Part shown: one piece after another, positions 51,786-64,000 of the stretch
Layout: every line of letters begins with the position of its first letter
How positions within the stretch are numbered: position 1 is the stretch's first letter
Assembly: GCA_963693305.1 (NCBI GenBank)
Contig: OY855905.1
Span: forward strand, 23,429,437 to 23,493,436
Reading direction: 5' to 3'
From: Meandrina meandrites
Taxonomy: Eukaryota > Cnidaria > Anthozoa > Scleractinia > Meandrinidae
DNA length: 64,000 bases
Program-made: the position numbers and the translations under genes
Notes under the pieces: model-generated
Told to the model about the DNA's origin: nothing
The model's input: the letters and a program-made list of their open reading frames with translations, nothing else
The model's database searches: none

Positions 51786-54700
51786 CTATCCTGTCTGCTC
51801 TGGACCCTGGCTGGTCATCTGTACTCTGTTAGGCTCAGGAGCTTGCACAACATCATTGTATGCATGTTCTTGCGGATTGTGCTCCTGAGATGGTACCATG
51901 CCTTCCTGGAATACCTGGGCATCCCCTACGTCACCACCCGGCATCCCAGGTTCACCATCGGGTTTGGTTACAAATCTGCCCCCATTGCTCCGTCTCCTTC
52001 GGCAGGCGTGCTGATGCCTTGACTCGTGAAGATATTTCTAAAAATTGCCACCAAAAAGAAAAGAGTTCACAATTTTGTTCTGCTTTTTATGTTTATGTTC
52101 ATCTCTAATAACAATTAAATTCACTATTATAATTAATAACCACAGAACCACTATATAGATTACTTACAACAGTTGTACAGTGGAACTTCGATTTAACAAA
52201 GTGCTAAGGGACTGGGGAAATTTGTTCGTTATATCGAGGGTTTGTTATATCGAAAACCTTGATTTAATGAATTTTCAGGAAAACAACCAAAATATTCATT
52301 ATATCAAGGTATAGTTAATAATTAATTTTCAAAAATGTTATGTTGCACTACCCAGCTTTTCCGGATCTGAACAAAACTACCACTAAACATTCGCTTTTTG
52401 ACGTCTCTCCGAAGCTATTGGCTATTGGACCCCTCTCAGTACAGATCTTTACATAGTTACAGCACTTGCAACTGCACTGGCAAGGAAAAAGGCTTAAAGC
52501 TAAACATAAGTTTAATAAATTCCTCAAAATGAACATGGTAACAAAACGTTAACAACATTTTTTAACACTGTAATATTGTAGTAAATCTTCTTATCAGGAC
52601 TCTTAATCAAAACTTTCTTTATGTGAAGATTGCCTGTCTTTTTTTTGTCATCCGTTAGAAAGTGTTCTCCATCGAAGAAAGCAAGTGCATAAATTCACTT
52701 TTACCTTAAAACCAGTATTGTCAAATAACGAAATGAGCTGTCATATGTGTACAGCTAGCAGCTGTAATCAGCTGTTGCCCTCGTGTTACAGTATTAAAGA
52801 AATTTCATCCTTGTTGGTCTGTTTTGTGCTCATCTTTCGTCACATGTTAACATTTATTCGTTATATCGAGGTGTATTTTACGTTTGGGCTTGTGGGTTGT
52901 GTTCGTTATAAAGAGGGTTTCATTATATCGATGTTCATTATATCAAGGTTCTGTTCCAGACATTTTACTGTAATTTTGGCCGGGCTGAAGAGAATCGATC
53001 ATTATGCCGAGGACTTTGTTATATAGAGGTTCGTTAAATTGAGGTTCCACTGTAGTGTTTCACTTTGGTATGTACATTTTGAACTGCAAAGCAGTCTATA
53101 AAAATATGTATTACTACATGTATTTTTAACTTTGCTATGTCAAACGCTTTTGGTTTCCAAGATGTTTGAGATGTTTAGACAGTAACACCGACTTACAACT
53201 GTAAACCCACACTGCTGTTACAGTCACACCTCTCCTTACAGACACTTTTATAATATGGACACCTCCCTATAATGGACAGTTCACCTGGTTCAAAAGAGAC
53301 CAAAATTCTCGACCTATGTGATATGGACACCTCCATAATATGGATGCTTTTCCCTGTCCTTTCGGTGGCTGATTGCAACACCAGCACTTAGGGCAACTAA
53401 GCAAAACATAGGCACGCTAAGCATGCAGGAGTTATTTTTTCAATTGATTGGGTGGCTTAAGGTAGAACTGGGTGTTAGTCCTGTTGGGATGGTTTATTTC
53501 ATGGGTTGAGCTATTTGTGCATGGTTCATGTGCACGGTCTATCGTGCCGACTAAGAGCTACTTTTGGAAAAATAACTCAAAAACAATTTACTGTGCAAAT
53601 GTTCTAAAATTAGGCTGCTTTCCCTTGTAAATATGACTATGGTGTGCAACCGATCGATTGAACCATACTGTTGAAGACAATAAATACGTCAGTAATTTCT
53701 TCAAAAGTAAACAGAAAAAAATATCTGGTAGTCACTTTTAAGGTTACCTTGACGTTAAACTATCCATCCCCTTTCATTCCAAGCCGAAAGAAAACCGCTA
53801 AGTACATCAAAACATGGATTGAAAACTGTTGAAAACATTTACCGTAAACATGATCACAAAATCGCAAACACGCTCTCTGAGAAAGCCAAATTGACCCAGA
53901 AATTGCAAATGAATAGCCAGATGGAACAAGAACAAAGTATTCTCGGGTTTCTGAAATGGCTCCATTATTTTCATCATCAATATAAAACAGAAACCTTTCT
54001 GCAAGCAAGTACGAGTTTCTTTCGACGAGCGCGAGAAACAAACAACTCTAGTCACCAGTGCATTTCGGCCAAACCACTGACATGACGATTTTACTTGGAC
54101 TGGTACAATATTAATTTCGCAACCAGAAGCAGAAACGTGCCCTAACTTACGTCTAACTTGTAAGCATAACATAATCAGTACCGATATTCCCACGGCCGTG
54201 CTAAAAATAGCTTTCGATGAAGTTGTATGACACGCTTGACTGCACACCCAAAAAGCTAGTCTTCTTTTCAGGCGTTGTTTTTTGCGTGACGAGCCCAAAC
54301 AACGGCTTCAAAGGAGACTACCAAAAAGCTGTCTGTCTTTTTTTCTTTTGCCTATGAGGAAACGTAACCGCAAACCGCTTTGCGTTGGGAATATTAAATA
54401 CACTAAAAAGGTATTGCGTCAGCCATGGAATGCGCTGACGTTGCAGCTTTCACTTTCGGTACGTGACAAACAAATGACAAACAAGATTATGTTTACTTTG
54501 CATGTTTATTTCGCCAGAAGCGACGGTCGCTAATTTGTTTGCAATTTTGCGACTATTTCTTGTCGGTTTAGCCAGTTGAAGTGAATCTTTTGGCTGTTTC
54601 ATCGAGGCGAGTTCAGAGATCTGAAGAAAATAAATTTGGCCGACGTAAACACTTGCAAGCATTACGTCATTGGTACGGAAATAACCGCATTGCACCGCCA

Positions 54701-57700
54701 CACTACAAAAGATAGCCATCAACAATGCGAAGCTTGAAATGCGAGACTCGCACAACGACTACTATACCTTCCTACGGCCCTCACTCGCGGCACAAATGAT
54801 GATTTTCTCTTGCTGTGCCATCCAACCACGTTGTCGAAACACCTAATTTCATATTTGCTGAGCAGACAAAACGTGCCCTTGTAACATCATCACGTCATGA
54901 GCTTTTCAAACGATCGTACAGTAAATAACTCATGACCGTCCATGTGAAGTCCTACTATTCCTAAGCAGGAAACGTCGAACCGTCTCCGGCCACATTCCAA
55001 CCTCACGAAAATACCAATTATTTGGCAACTCTCAAACCAAAATAAACGCACATGCCTCGACCTATTACAATTATGTTATTCTTAATTTGGGGGGAAAATC
55101 TTGGTCGCTCGTGTTATTACTTAGCCAAAGCTCCTACTAATAGGAAACCTACTAATGCTATACTTTTAACCGAGAGAAAAAAGTTTAAACACCGCGCGGT
55201 CAGAATCTCAAACATTTCTCGTTTAATTTCTTTAACACTCGCCCTTACAAACAACCCACAGTGCATTTGTTCCATTTGGGGACCAAAACAAAACTGAAAC
55301 GTTGCGCAAACCCGCAACACTGACATTAAAAATGGAAGTCACAACATTTATTCTCAATACACATATTTATTCTACTCAAAAACATCATAAAATTTAAAAT
55401 AAAGTGGTCAACAAATACTATACCCATATTCTGTCGTCAACTGAACTAGTTGATTCGGTAAACCGAGAGAATTACCTTCACCACCATCAAATTTCCAAAC
55501 ACTTTTCGGTTTCAGAACCCACACACAATGTTCTCACCCAAAGCTACATAAAAATCAAGAACTGGAATAGAGACTTCAGACCAACACGGCCCAATAAGGT
55601 TGAATCTATAGCAAAACAAAAATGGCCGTACCTTGAACCCAAAACAAATTATTCTTAAAAACGATCCATATATACAAGCCGCAATTTGATTGGTCCTTGA
55701 TAGAATCCCAAATCTGATTGGTGTGAAATACATACATGAATGATCCACCCAACCATCCACCATCCACCCACCTAATAGCCAAATACGTCTTCACGCCGAC
55801 TAAAAGTTATTTTTTTTTGAAAAAAATAACTCAATAAACAAACTGACCTTTCGAACTTTCGGTATTTTCCCCTCAGCTTCAAGCTTTGCTCTCGCTTGCC
55901 GTCTTTTGATTATTCTGTGGTACTGTTTTGCATTGACGTAAAGTGGTTCATCCAAAGTTTCCATGGAAACGGGAAGTCTCTGAGTTCCTATAGCTTGTCC
56001 ATTCATCTGGTTATAGACAAAGGAATGAAAAAAACAAGAAAGGTTAGATAGAAAAACAAAAATTTGCACAGTGATACAACAGGTGACAGAAAGTTTAGAA
56101 AAGGTTGAGCTGAAAGCATTTTAAGCAAACCAGAACTACATGTATGCACGGAACAATAGGTTAGGTCCCAAATGAGGTGTCAGTTGTTTAGCGACAGTTG
56201 CAGCCTGACACATTTCACTGTGTTTTCTCCAAAAATAAGCAAAAAAGAATAATTGAGGGCAAACTCAAATTGGATGGGACTAACCCATACACCTCACATA
56301 CAGGATTGTAAAGTTCAAAATATAAACCAAAAGCAAAGTTTGCTCTGCAAGTTGTGACTTATTTTATTTTTTTTCATTTTAAAGCCTGGTTCCCAGTTTG
56401 ATGATTTGAACTCAACTGCTGCACGCTAATTTCTCATAGTCGGTTGATAAACAGTCGACCATTGGGGCATTTATTTCTCCTTCTTTGATATAGAGATGGT
56501 TGTATTCCATTTTAGGGCCTTTCCACACTAGCAAACAAGTTGTTTAATTAGACAAATGTTCTGTCATCAACAATGGTTAACAAGTGTGGATGGTTTGTTG
56601 TGACTTGACAAAAAAATTTTTTATTTTATTTTTTTTTGACTTGACAAAAATTGTCTGAAGCAAAAATTTGTCCAGTTGAAACTGGATAAAATCAACAAAA
56701 ATAATAAACAAAAAAGTGTTTTTCTTGTCAGTCTTCTGTTATGCAGCCATTAGCAATTCCATAAGTTGAGAGTTTTAAAACTGAATTTTCACTGTCATGA
56801 TCAATTTGGAATATTATTCTAACTTTTCTAATTTTAAGCACTCTTCTATTAGCAGTGGCCCTATAAGGGGTGTTCCTGTGTCACTGTTTTGTCATAATTT
56901 CCATCACTGTTGGAAATGGAAATGAAATTTTATGTCCATTGATTACAAACTTTCAAAATTGAGTTGTAAAAATGTTTTGTTTTTTCTTACATGTTTTATT
57001 TGACAAGCGCTTACTTCGTCAGGGAGTATTACAATACAACTAAGTATTCCTGTACTGTAAAAGTCCATGTTTAAACTGCACGTTTTCCTGAAGATTTAAG
57101 TCAAAAATTGAGGGTGCAGCTTATATTTTACGAGAACATCTGTGGTGGGAGTTCTCAAAGGCCTATTCAAAAAGTCAGTCGTAAGATGTCACTGAACAAA
57201 CATATAACAAATTGAAAACATGTTGTTGTTTACTTTGTCTTTTCTCCACAAAGCTGTTTGCAATGAGGCCTGCATCCAGTCACTTTGACTCCATATCTGT
57301 CTGCCACAGGCAAGAAAATACTGAGATTTTTGCAAGTACTCGCTAGGCAAATGGATGACTGTTTCACTTTTTTTAAATCATCTTCACAGCAATTAATATC
57401 CACTGGATTATCAAACTCCTGTTCTGCATAAAGTTTATATCCTTGAAAGATGTGGTTTCTTAAGAAAGCTGAGCCAAAAGTAAATTCTGCCATTTGCATG
57501 CGTTGTGTTGCCCAGACTCCTCTCTACATTTCAAAGCTTGGCTACTAAGCATTTGTTCACATCATTTCAATCTCGTACAAATGTCAACGTCTTGGAATGT
57601 TTTGAAATGATCTTGAAAAAATGGTACCAAGAGAGCATCTTAAGTTCAAATCATGTATTGAATTCAAACTAAGAAAGTATGACAAGTGAAATTTCACTAT

Positions 57701-59651
57701 CTAAAGACTTAATTCATATGAAAGTTTGCAACAACTGAAACCCTACTTGTTTGTTTACCAAATATACATGTAACTTCACTGGAACTTTAAACTTTGTCTA
57801 CGTTTTTTTTTAATTAAGTTTCCAAATTAATTGGCACTGTGGCTTATCTACTGGTGTGGCTTTTTCACTGTCTTTTGTCGCGATTTCATTCTGTGTACTG
57901 TCGCTACCTTTTGGACCATGTCACTTGTTGAAATTTACCCTGGCAGGGTCTCTTAGCAAAGCAAGGAAATGATAAATAGCAGCAAAGGTTACTAATATTC
58001 TTTGGAATGGCACACTCATTATTTTCTAGCTCTGCTAATCAAAGAGTACAATATTCCTAACAAATTTTTCGGAATGGCACCAGCACAACACATAATTCAT
58101 GTGGCAACGTTGCGCCACATCATGCATCGAGGGCTGGTAGCTGTTGCGATAACTTCGCTCGCAGTTTACTCTTTCAAATGATCGGTGACCCCCAATTTTT
58201 TTTTGATAGGCAGCTTTGCTTTGTGATTCTTAAATCAGCTGCTACTCTGTTTGGTAGTTCTTTACAAGAGTTTCATGGCACACTGTACTTCTAATCAAGA
58301 GAAAAGCCCAATTTTATTCCCCATGAGCCATAACTCTCATACTTCTCTCCTGAAAACACAGCATTTATGTAAAAATCACCTTGACTCATTTACCCATGAC
58401 TCCCTCTCCTCTCTCTAGAAATTTTGGTCTGCTTGTCCCTATTTTCACATGTACATTTGTCAGAATGATAAAATCAACGCCTGTAAACAGCTGTTGGTTA
58501 ATTTTGCGACAAGTCAATGATAATCTCAAAGTTTAACCTTTATCAGACAAACTGCAAGTACAAGAGTGTGAAGCGAATGAGAACGACATCAACTGACCTT
58601 ATTAAAACTTACAACAATTTCCCTCGAGGTTCCTTCCGTGATTACTAAATGGAGAAGCTACTATTTACTTTGTCGAAACAGCTTAGCGTTTTGTAGCTTT
58701 CGATACCTTATGGAAGGTTGTAACACACTGAAGTGAAAGTAGGTCACAGTTAAAACTAATACGTAACAAAAATAGTGTTCGACGAGAAAGGGCTAACTTC
58801 GAAAGCCATAAAATTGTACGCAGCGGAAAACATCTGCTCGGTTCATTAAAATGCAAAGCGTAAATTATTGTTCAAGGAAGCTAAGAGGAAAGCTTTCCCG
58901 AAAGAAGTGTGTTTGAAATGTTCATTTTCATTACAACAATATCTACAACGTGATTGGTATATGAAAATCCATCGCAGTCCATTCCTTGTTATGTGCGCGT
59001 TCACTCATTTCAATACAAACAAAAGTCCAGTCAGCCACATTGCCAGCGCTTAGACCAATAGCGAGGCAGTTCGAGCGATATTTCTCGATTGGACGGTTTT
59101 AAATTCACAACTTGGCCGGCAGGTTGAATTTCCAGAGACCTGGTAAACTTTAAACCTCACGAAAAATCATTAATGTGAAGGTTTGTTCGCTTTTTTGGCG
59201 AAGAATTCACACCGTTCAGCGCCCAAACGGGTGCACAACAATAGTGAATGAGGCCCGCGTCTTTGGAAAGATCGAACACGAAAACAACGTTTTCTCGCCA
59301 ACTCCGAATCTGTACTTGAATGCTATTGGACTACAACCCTTGTTGAGTGTTACAAGCCATTTTAATAGCACTTACCATCGTTATTTGTCCATTTCCATTA
59401 GAAACAGCGGTTGTTGTTATTGTTCCAGCCGCGGGGTTAAATTCAACGGGGTTCGCCATGAAGGTTCTCTGATCGGGACTTCCGAACATTTGTAAGGCAT
59501 GTTGTTGAGAAGGATCGACAATGTAAAGGCTTTTCCCTTGATCGGGCTGTATAAGATTTACTGATGCAGGAACCGTGTGAGTAACCGTGGCAGTATTTTG
59601 CGGAGCATAGTTTGTTAATTGCGGGGAAGTTGGAGCAGCCTCCATCGCCAT
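51786..59651 (-). CDS. NFYA: NF-YA, CCAAT-binding transcription factor subunit alpha
   Basis: Three coding exons, 59376-59651, 55848-56006 and 51786-52037, encode 228 residues; all junctions are codon-aligned GT-AG. NF-YA joins the NF-YB/NF-YC histone-fold pair and gives the trimer its CCAAT specificity. Residues 1-92 are Gln/Thr/Val-rich as in the transactivation region. The conserved core runs from 112 to 167: EPLYVNAKQYHRIIKRRQAR (NF-YB/C contact), a linker EGKIPKVRK, then KYLHESRHQHACRRRRSNGG and RF (DNA-binding helix and GxGGRF-type loop). The rest is a disordered tail. The start ATG sits in AAAATGGCG. The protein is shorter than the vertebrate 347-residue form, mainly in the Q-rich region; an extra small exon between exons 1 and 2 cannot be excluded. 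Introns hold a pogo-type element and several unassigned frames. Confidence 0.95.
52178..53052. mobile_element. pogo/Tigger-type inverted-repeat element, copy B
   Basis: Begins CAGTGGAACTTCGATTTAAC and ends GTTAAATTGAGGTTCCACTG, flanked by TA on both sides (52176-52177 and 53053-53054). It is the inverted homologue of copy A and shares GGCCGGGCTGAAG near one end. Located in NFYA intron 2, about 140 bp from exon 3. Confidence 0.85.
53053..55847. other. NFYA intron 2, no second gene proven
   Basis: Minus-strand frames at 53760-54298 include a possible donor (GTTTACG|GTAAATG at about 53838) and a hydrophobic stretch, but no domain is recognised and no ATG opens the longer one. They are left unannotated as a gene. 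Confidence 0.35.
53220..53345. mobile_element. Partial element related to 25936-26124
   Basis: ACAGTCACACCTCTCCTTAC at the left edge and three TATGGACACC motifs match the style of the element at 25936. No right terminus is seen. Confidence 0.4.
56007..59375. other. NFYA intron 1
   Basis: A minus-strand frame at 57230-57499 (89 codons, with ATG) has no recognised family and no clear splice partners. Nothing else is supported. Confidence 0.4.
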
Positions 59652-61264
59652 TTTTGAAGTTTCTTCGATCCCTAACTCATAAATATTTGATTGATAACCA
59701 CTGAGCTGTGAGAGAGCACTGGGGCCTAATTACTTTCAATCGGTCTAAAAATATAGCGAAAATATGTTGTTTCTGGAATTTTCTTGTAACATTCACAAAG
59801 AGAATAATTCAAAAAATACATCAGACCTCCTTCTTTTTAGGTAAGCCATGGGCCACGTCCAAAGACAACAGGAATCATCAGGAAATAGCGTGTACCCGAA
59901 AAAAAAAACAATTAAAGGAGATTAAAACAAAACAAACAAAAAAGCTTGGAAAAGAAATGTATTTCCTTGTGGAAAAAAAACTAAAAATAATAAAATTATG
60001 ATTTCTAAAATGCAAAATAAACTTGAATTTCCTTCAATGATTTTGTTTATTTATGTACACATTTGGACACAAAATCTCCTGCACCCCTCTGGCCCTCCAC
60101 CCACCCACACACAAACACACATTTCAAAGATAATAGAAAATACTATAAATACTATCTTTTTATGTGAAACATCACCCCCTCCCTCTCCTCCCCCAAAAGG
60201 CCTGGAAAAAACATAAGCCAAGAAAGGGTGGGCTAATACAGCTTTTATAAAATTTGGAACCTTATCCAAACTTTTGTTGACTTTGCCATCCCATATATAG
60301 ACTACAAGCAGCCCCCATTTTTTTCGCAGTTCGTCAATTCTGCTCATCTAGTCCCCAATTTTTGCGCAGTCATTTTTGTTTGCTTCACACTCGACTGACT
60401 GCTAAAATATAGGGGCTGCTCGTAGTCTATCCCATATACATTTCTGGTAAAACAACTGCAAAGACCCATTTGATAATAAAAATGAGAGACAAGAAATTAA
60501 TTAATTTGCAGGAAATTGGTGCAGGTGACTGGGTGATGTTGGCATGAGGATTATGGCACTGTTTATGCAGACATGCTGCTTCTTTGTCCTAAGAGGCTGT
60601 AGTAACAAAATTCACTATTTTTCTTTGTATAATAAATAATTTACAAATCATCACCAGAAGTCTAATTATCACAGGCCAAGGGTCACAGAACAAGGTCATG
60701 AATATTAAACTGGGTATGTGTACAATATGCGAGCAGGTGAGCCAGAAATCCCTAATCCCAACATAAAGGCTAACCACAAGCTACCTAAGCTGCTATTTAG
60801 GCTACTCAGTGTTACTAATAGGCTCACCAGAATGGCTCGCACTTTGTCAAACTGGCCAGGAAAAGGAAAATTATGATGACAGTATGAAACTGAGTCAGGT
60901 TACCTTGGTTCTTCCACCTCCTACACTAACAGACTTTCTTTCATTGGTAGCACAAAGAGCGTCTCCGTATATTTTGTATGAGGTTACCTCCTGACTCAAG
61001 TTTCAAATAGTAATTTATTCGTCATCTTTGGGATACAGAATCAATCATATCTGATGTCTGTTAATAGTGTCTATGGAGTAACATTAAAGGGGCACTGTCA
61101 CGAGCATAACTTCAAAAATTCAACAGCCCAAAAATATGTTTACACCACTGGAAACCTATTAACAGTGGTCAGGTTTTCTTAAAATTACTATATCAGTGTA
61201 CTGAAGCTCAATATAGAGTGATATCACTGTGATACCATTGGGAGCTTTTGATCTCAACTTCTCA
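59652..61264. other. Upstream of NFYA, no other gene
   Basis: Probable NFYA 5' UTR and promoter just right of 59651. A TTAAAGGGGCACTGTCACG motif at about 61085 is typical of dispersed repeat ends. No gene seen. Confidence 0.4.
60298..60430. mobile_element. Short MITE of about 130 bp
   Basis: TAGACTACAAGCAGCCCCC at the left is mirrored by GGGGCTGCTCGTAGTCTA at the right; TTTTTGCGCAGT-like text lies inside. Confidence 0.65.
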
Positions 61265-62490
61265 AACTCATTAATAATTCATCTAGTTAAAACAAAGGAA
61301 ATCAGAACCGTGAAGGCAGTTTGGAAATCTGATCCTAATTAGCATAGATTTTTATGATTTTATTTCTTCGTTTTCTCCGTAGTTTTAGTTTCGATTGAGA
61401 AGATATATCAAACACTCGAGAGATTCAGTGTATCATCACATTTCCAAACACCTCAAAGTTCGTCAAAAATACTCCGCTGCGCATCGTATTTTCAACTCTC
61501 TTCTCAGTGTTTGGAAATGTGATGAAATACGCTCTCTCGTGTTTGATATATTACTTGAAAAAGTCAGCCTGACTTTTTCAAGTTCTGTCCTTGTGGTTTG
61601 CTGGATATCCTTCCCTTTGCGTTCTAGGAGCAATTCCTGAATGGTTGAAAGTACTAAGTCGTACTTTTGGTGCCGTTTTACTAAAAAAGCCAAAAAATGT
61701 CCCTTGTGTGCAGGGATATGTTCTGACTGTTGCAAAATGGGGCCGTGGGTATTTACTGTATTTTACAGTGATGACATTATTGATAAGGACTACAAGTAGG
61801 CAACCATAAAAAAATGGATCTGGGTCACAGGGAGCTTTTTGCATAAAACAGCAATCTGGCAGTCAAGCTTGGCAAAATCCAATCCAAATTAGCCCAACTT
61901 TATTAGTGCAATAAAATTATAATATGTCACTGAGATAATTTTCATCAGTTTTTGTACAGACCTAGGGCCAGTAGAGACCAAGGAGGTAGGAACAAAGAGA
62001 GGCATCTATAGTAACTATTATAATACTCCAGTAGATTGACCTGCATTGAAGACACTAACATTGAGCGTTGGAGCAGGGGGGAGGAGGGGGGGGGGGAGGA
62101 GGTGGTCAGGAGGAGGCTGTCAAACAAGTGAGAGCCCGTACAGGCCAACTGCCACAAATTTACTTGATGCTGAGGTAATATATCAAACATAAGAGAAAGT
62201 GTTTCATTGCATTTCCAAACACTGCCAAAAGAATTTTTAAAAAAATGAGGCGCAGTGGGGTATTTTTGATGAACTTCAAGGTGTTTGGAAATGTGTCGAA
62301 ACACTCTCTTGAGTGTTTCATTGTTTGATATATCTTCTCAATCAACACTAAAACTAAGGAGTACTGTAAACAGAAAAACAAAATCATAACAATCTATGCT
62401 AATCAGGATCAGATTTCCAAACCACCATCATGGTTATGGTAGTCTGTTTCCTCTGTTTTAACCCGATGGATTATTACTGAGTTTGAAAGA
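61265..62490. mobile_element. Inverted-repeat element of about 1.2 kb
   Basis: Left-side ATTAATAATTCATCTAGTT, AACAAAGGAAATCAG, GTTTGGAAATCTGATCC and TTAGCATAGATT have inverted partners at 62395-62488. Inside, ATATATCAAACACT and GTGTTTGGAAATGTG form smaller palindromes at 61405-61555 and 62175-62335. A G-rich tract lies at 62075-62105. No transposase recognised. Confidence 0.65.
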
Positions 62491-63544
62491 GCATCTTGCT
62501 AAGCCATATCCTGCTCCGTCATATCAATTAACATTTATAGCATTTATAGATGGGCCTCCCATGGTACAAGCTTGCTTTGGGTCGGCAAGACCAATGGTTT
62601 CAAACGGCAGCCCACACTGGAGAGGGGCAACCCCAATTTCAAGCCATTAGGAAAGGAACACCCACATGAAAAACTATGTCACTGCATGAGCACCTGCCAT
62701 ACAATGAATGATTTATTATTTTTAAATCAAGAGACAAGCATGAATGTTTATTTTTTACAAAAATATGTACAGATACCACAATAAAAAAGAAAAGATATAA
62801 CTGCAGAAGCATCATCCATGTTGAATTAGAATATTATTACGAATGGTGTTGGTGAAAATTAAGAGAAGAAGAAAAAAACAAAAACAGTTTCAGAGTAAAA
62901 ACCATAATAAATATTTCTTATATAATAAACTAACAATAGAAGGCTTCCCATTGATTTGTGCAAGTTTCAGCATTATAAACTGAGTTTTTTTCAAAGTCTT
63001 CAAAAGAAAATCAGCTTTTATCACAAGCATATTAATTTTCTGTTCATATTATAAATTTAAGTACACAAAAGTTGGGCAAATAATAACAAAACTGAACAGT
63101 ATCTAGAGACTTTAACAAAATGAACCCGGGACATCTCCTGGAAAAAACTAGAGATTTACCCAGTTACAAATGATCTAGGAAAAGAAGGGGTGTTTTTGTA
63201 TGGTATTTTCAAAAAAAATCTCAAAAATGTACAATAATTTAGCTAGCACTTATTGCTGGCTAAATTGAAAGCAAATTTTAAACCAAATACATTCATAGAA
63301 GTCACTTATAGTAGCTGGGCTGGATTGTCACAGCAAAAGAGAAAGGGGCAAGCTTATGCACAAAGGATATTGATGCTACAACAAGGTAATAAAAGACAGA
63401 AGTATACTCTAAGTCATTATTATGTTGCTGTTAGAATATCACTATGTATCAGTGAATGGTGAGGACAGCAGTGCCAAGAAAACACTGGGCATGCCCCAGT
63501 TGCTGTTGGACTTGAAATGTACATATGGGATGTCAGGTGCCTAA
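62491..63544 (-). other. Probable 3' UTR of the gene at 63545 plus intergenic DNA
   Basis: No open frame with a known product. AATAAA on the minus strand occurs at about 62748, compatible with polyadenylation of the transcript whose last coding exon is at 63545-63599. Confidence 0.3.
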
Positions 63545-63599
63545 CTAATTAACATAATCTAGAGGTCTGTTGAATCCTCCTCTTCTGTTCATATATTGT
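63545..63599 (-). CDS. Probable last coding exon of an unidentified protein (partial)
   Basis: After a good minus-strand acceptor (CTTTTTAACAG) the 55-nt frame reads QYMNRRGGFNRPLDYVN and then stops. RGG-type residues suggest an RNA-binding protein tail, but I cannot name it. The rest of the gene would lie to the right of 63600 and beyond the window. It could be a chance frame. Confidence 0.3.
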
Positions 63600-64000
63600 C
63601 TGTTAAAAAGGAAAATTAAAAATAAAATATTAATGAAATAAGTATCACCATGAAAATAATATGGTAGTAAACACACAAGCATATTTATCAGAGAAACAAT
63701 CATGTATTAAAGCTAAAAATTTGTTGTCAATGATGATAATTGTAAGAAAATGGGGCATTTCAGTTACAATACTGTAACCTTCTTCAGCAATGATGATGAA
63801 ACATGATGGACATGGGTACACATCTTATGTTCTCACCAGCCATGAAGGATCGAACTGGTGAAATGTTTTAGTGCTTTTTTGGCCCTGACTAGTGGAGCTA
63901 TGGTCTGCTATAAACAGGGTTTGTGTTACTGGTCCCTCAAAAAATGTGTGTCTCACAGAATTTTAGCCAAATTTCAGGAGTCTCAAAACGGCATAAAAAT
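63600..64000. other. AT-rich end of window
   Basis: No exon or repeat recognised; would be intron of the minus-strand gene if the exon at 63545 is real. Confidence 0.35.

Noticed and set aside
53760..54298. Overlapping minus-strand frames with a hydrophobic stretch in NFYA intron 2
   Set aside because: The longer frame lacks an ATG, frames overlap out of phase and no family is recognised; a search for spliced reads would settle it.
57230..57499. 89-codon ATG frame in NFYA intron 1
   Set aside because: No similarity recognised and no splice partners; not part of the Q-rich NF-YA region.

Overview
The window is nuclear DNA of an invertebrate animal, most consistent with an anthozoan cnidarian such as a stony coral or sea anemone. 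Genes are split by GT-AG introns, intergenic DNA is AT-rich and full of short inverted-repeat transposons, tRNA-derived SINEs and a Penelope-like retroelement, and the recognisable proteins are standard animal proteins in single, un-duplicated versions. Assignment to Cnidaria is inferred from repeat style and gene content and was not tested.

Layout. 1-1748: decayed Penelope-like element in direct repeat. 4234-5766 (-): LicD/fukutin-like membrane protein. 8338-14044 (-): 18-finger C2H2 zinc-finger protein in two coding exons. 14045-23253: gene-free, several inverted-repeat elements, three possible first-exon splice donors for the zinc-finger gene. 23254-27585 (-): DCAF17, two coding exons. 27834-30576 (+): SNRPG (Sm G), four exons, divergent from DCAF17 across about 250 bp. 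31451-32015: two SINEs. 33450-41172 (-): R3HCC1/R3HCC1L-type gene, nine coding exons reconstructed with consistent splice phases, with a probable non-coding first exon near 46.1-46.3 kb. Its intron 2 holds a head-to-head pair of 5S rRNA-like sequences. Its inferred first intron holds a 3.68-kb foldback transposon nested in a smaller TA-flanked transposon. 46400-47545: about 24 copies of a 41-bp repeat carrying CCAAT, TATA-like and HSE-like motifs, just upstream of that first exon. 51786-59651 (-): NF-YA, three coding exons, 228 residues. 63545-63599 (-): probable last coding exon of an unidentified gene running out of the window.

How the genes relate. They are unrelated housekeeping or regulatory genes and not a pathway: CRL4 ubiquitin ligase substrate receptor (DCAF17), spliceosomal Sm core (SNRPG), CCAAT-box transcription factor (NFYA), a putative zinc-finger regulator, a putative Golgi phosphotransferase and an R3H-domain protein. 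The most unusual structures are the CCAAT/TATA minisatellite, the nested foldback element with a perfect 10-bp target duplication, and the 5S-like palindrome. All coordinates were read by hand from the sequence; repeat boundaries are approximate unless a target-site duplication is given.
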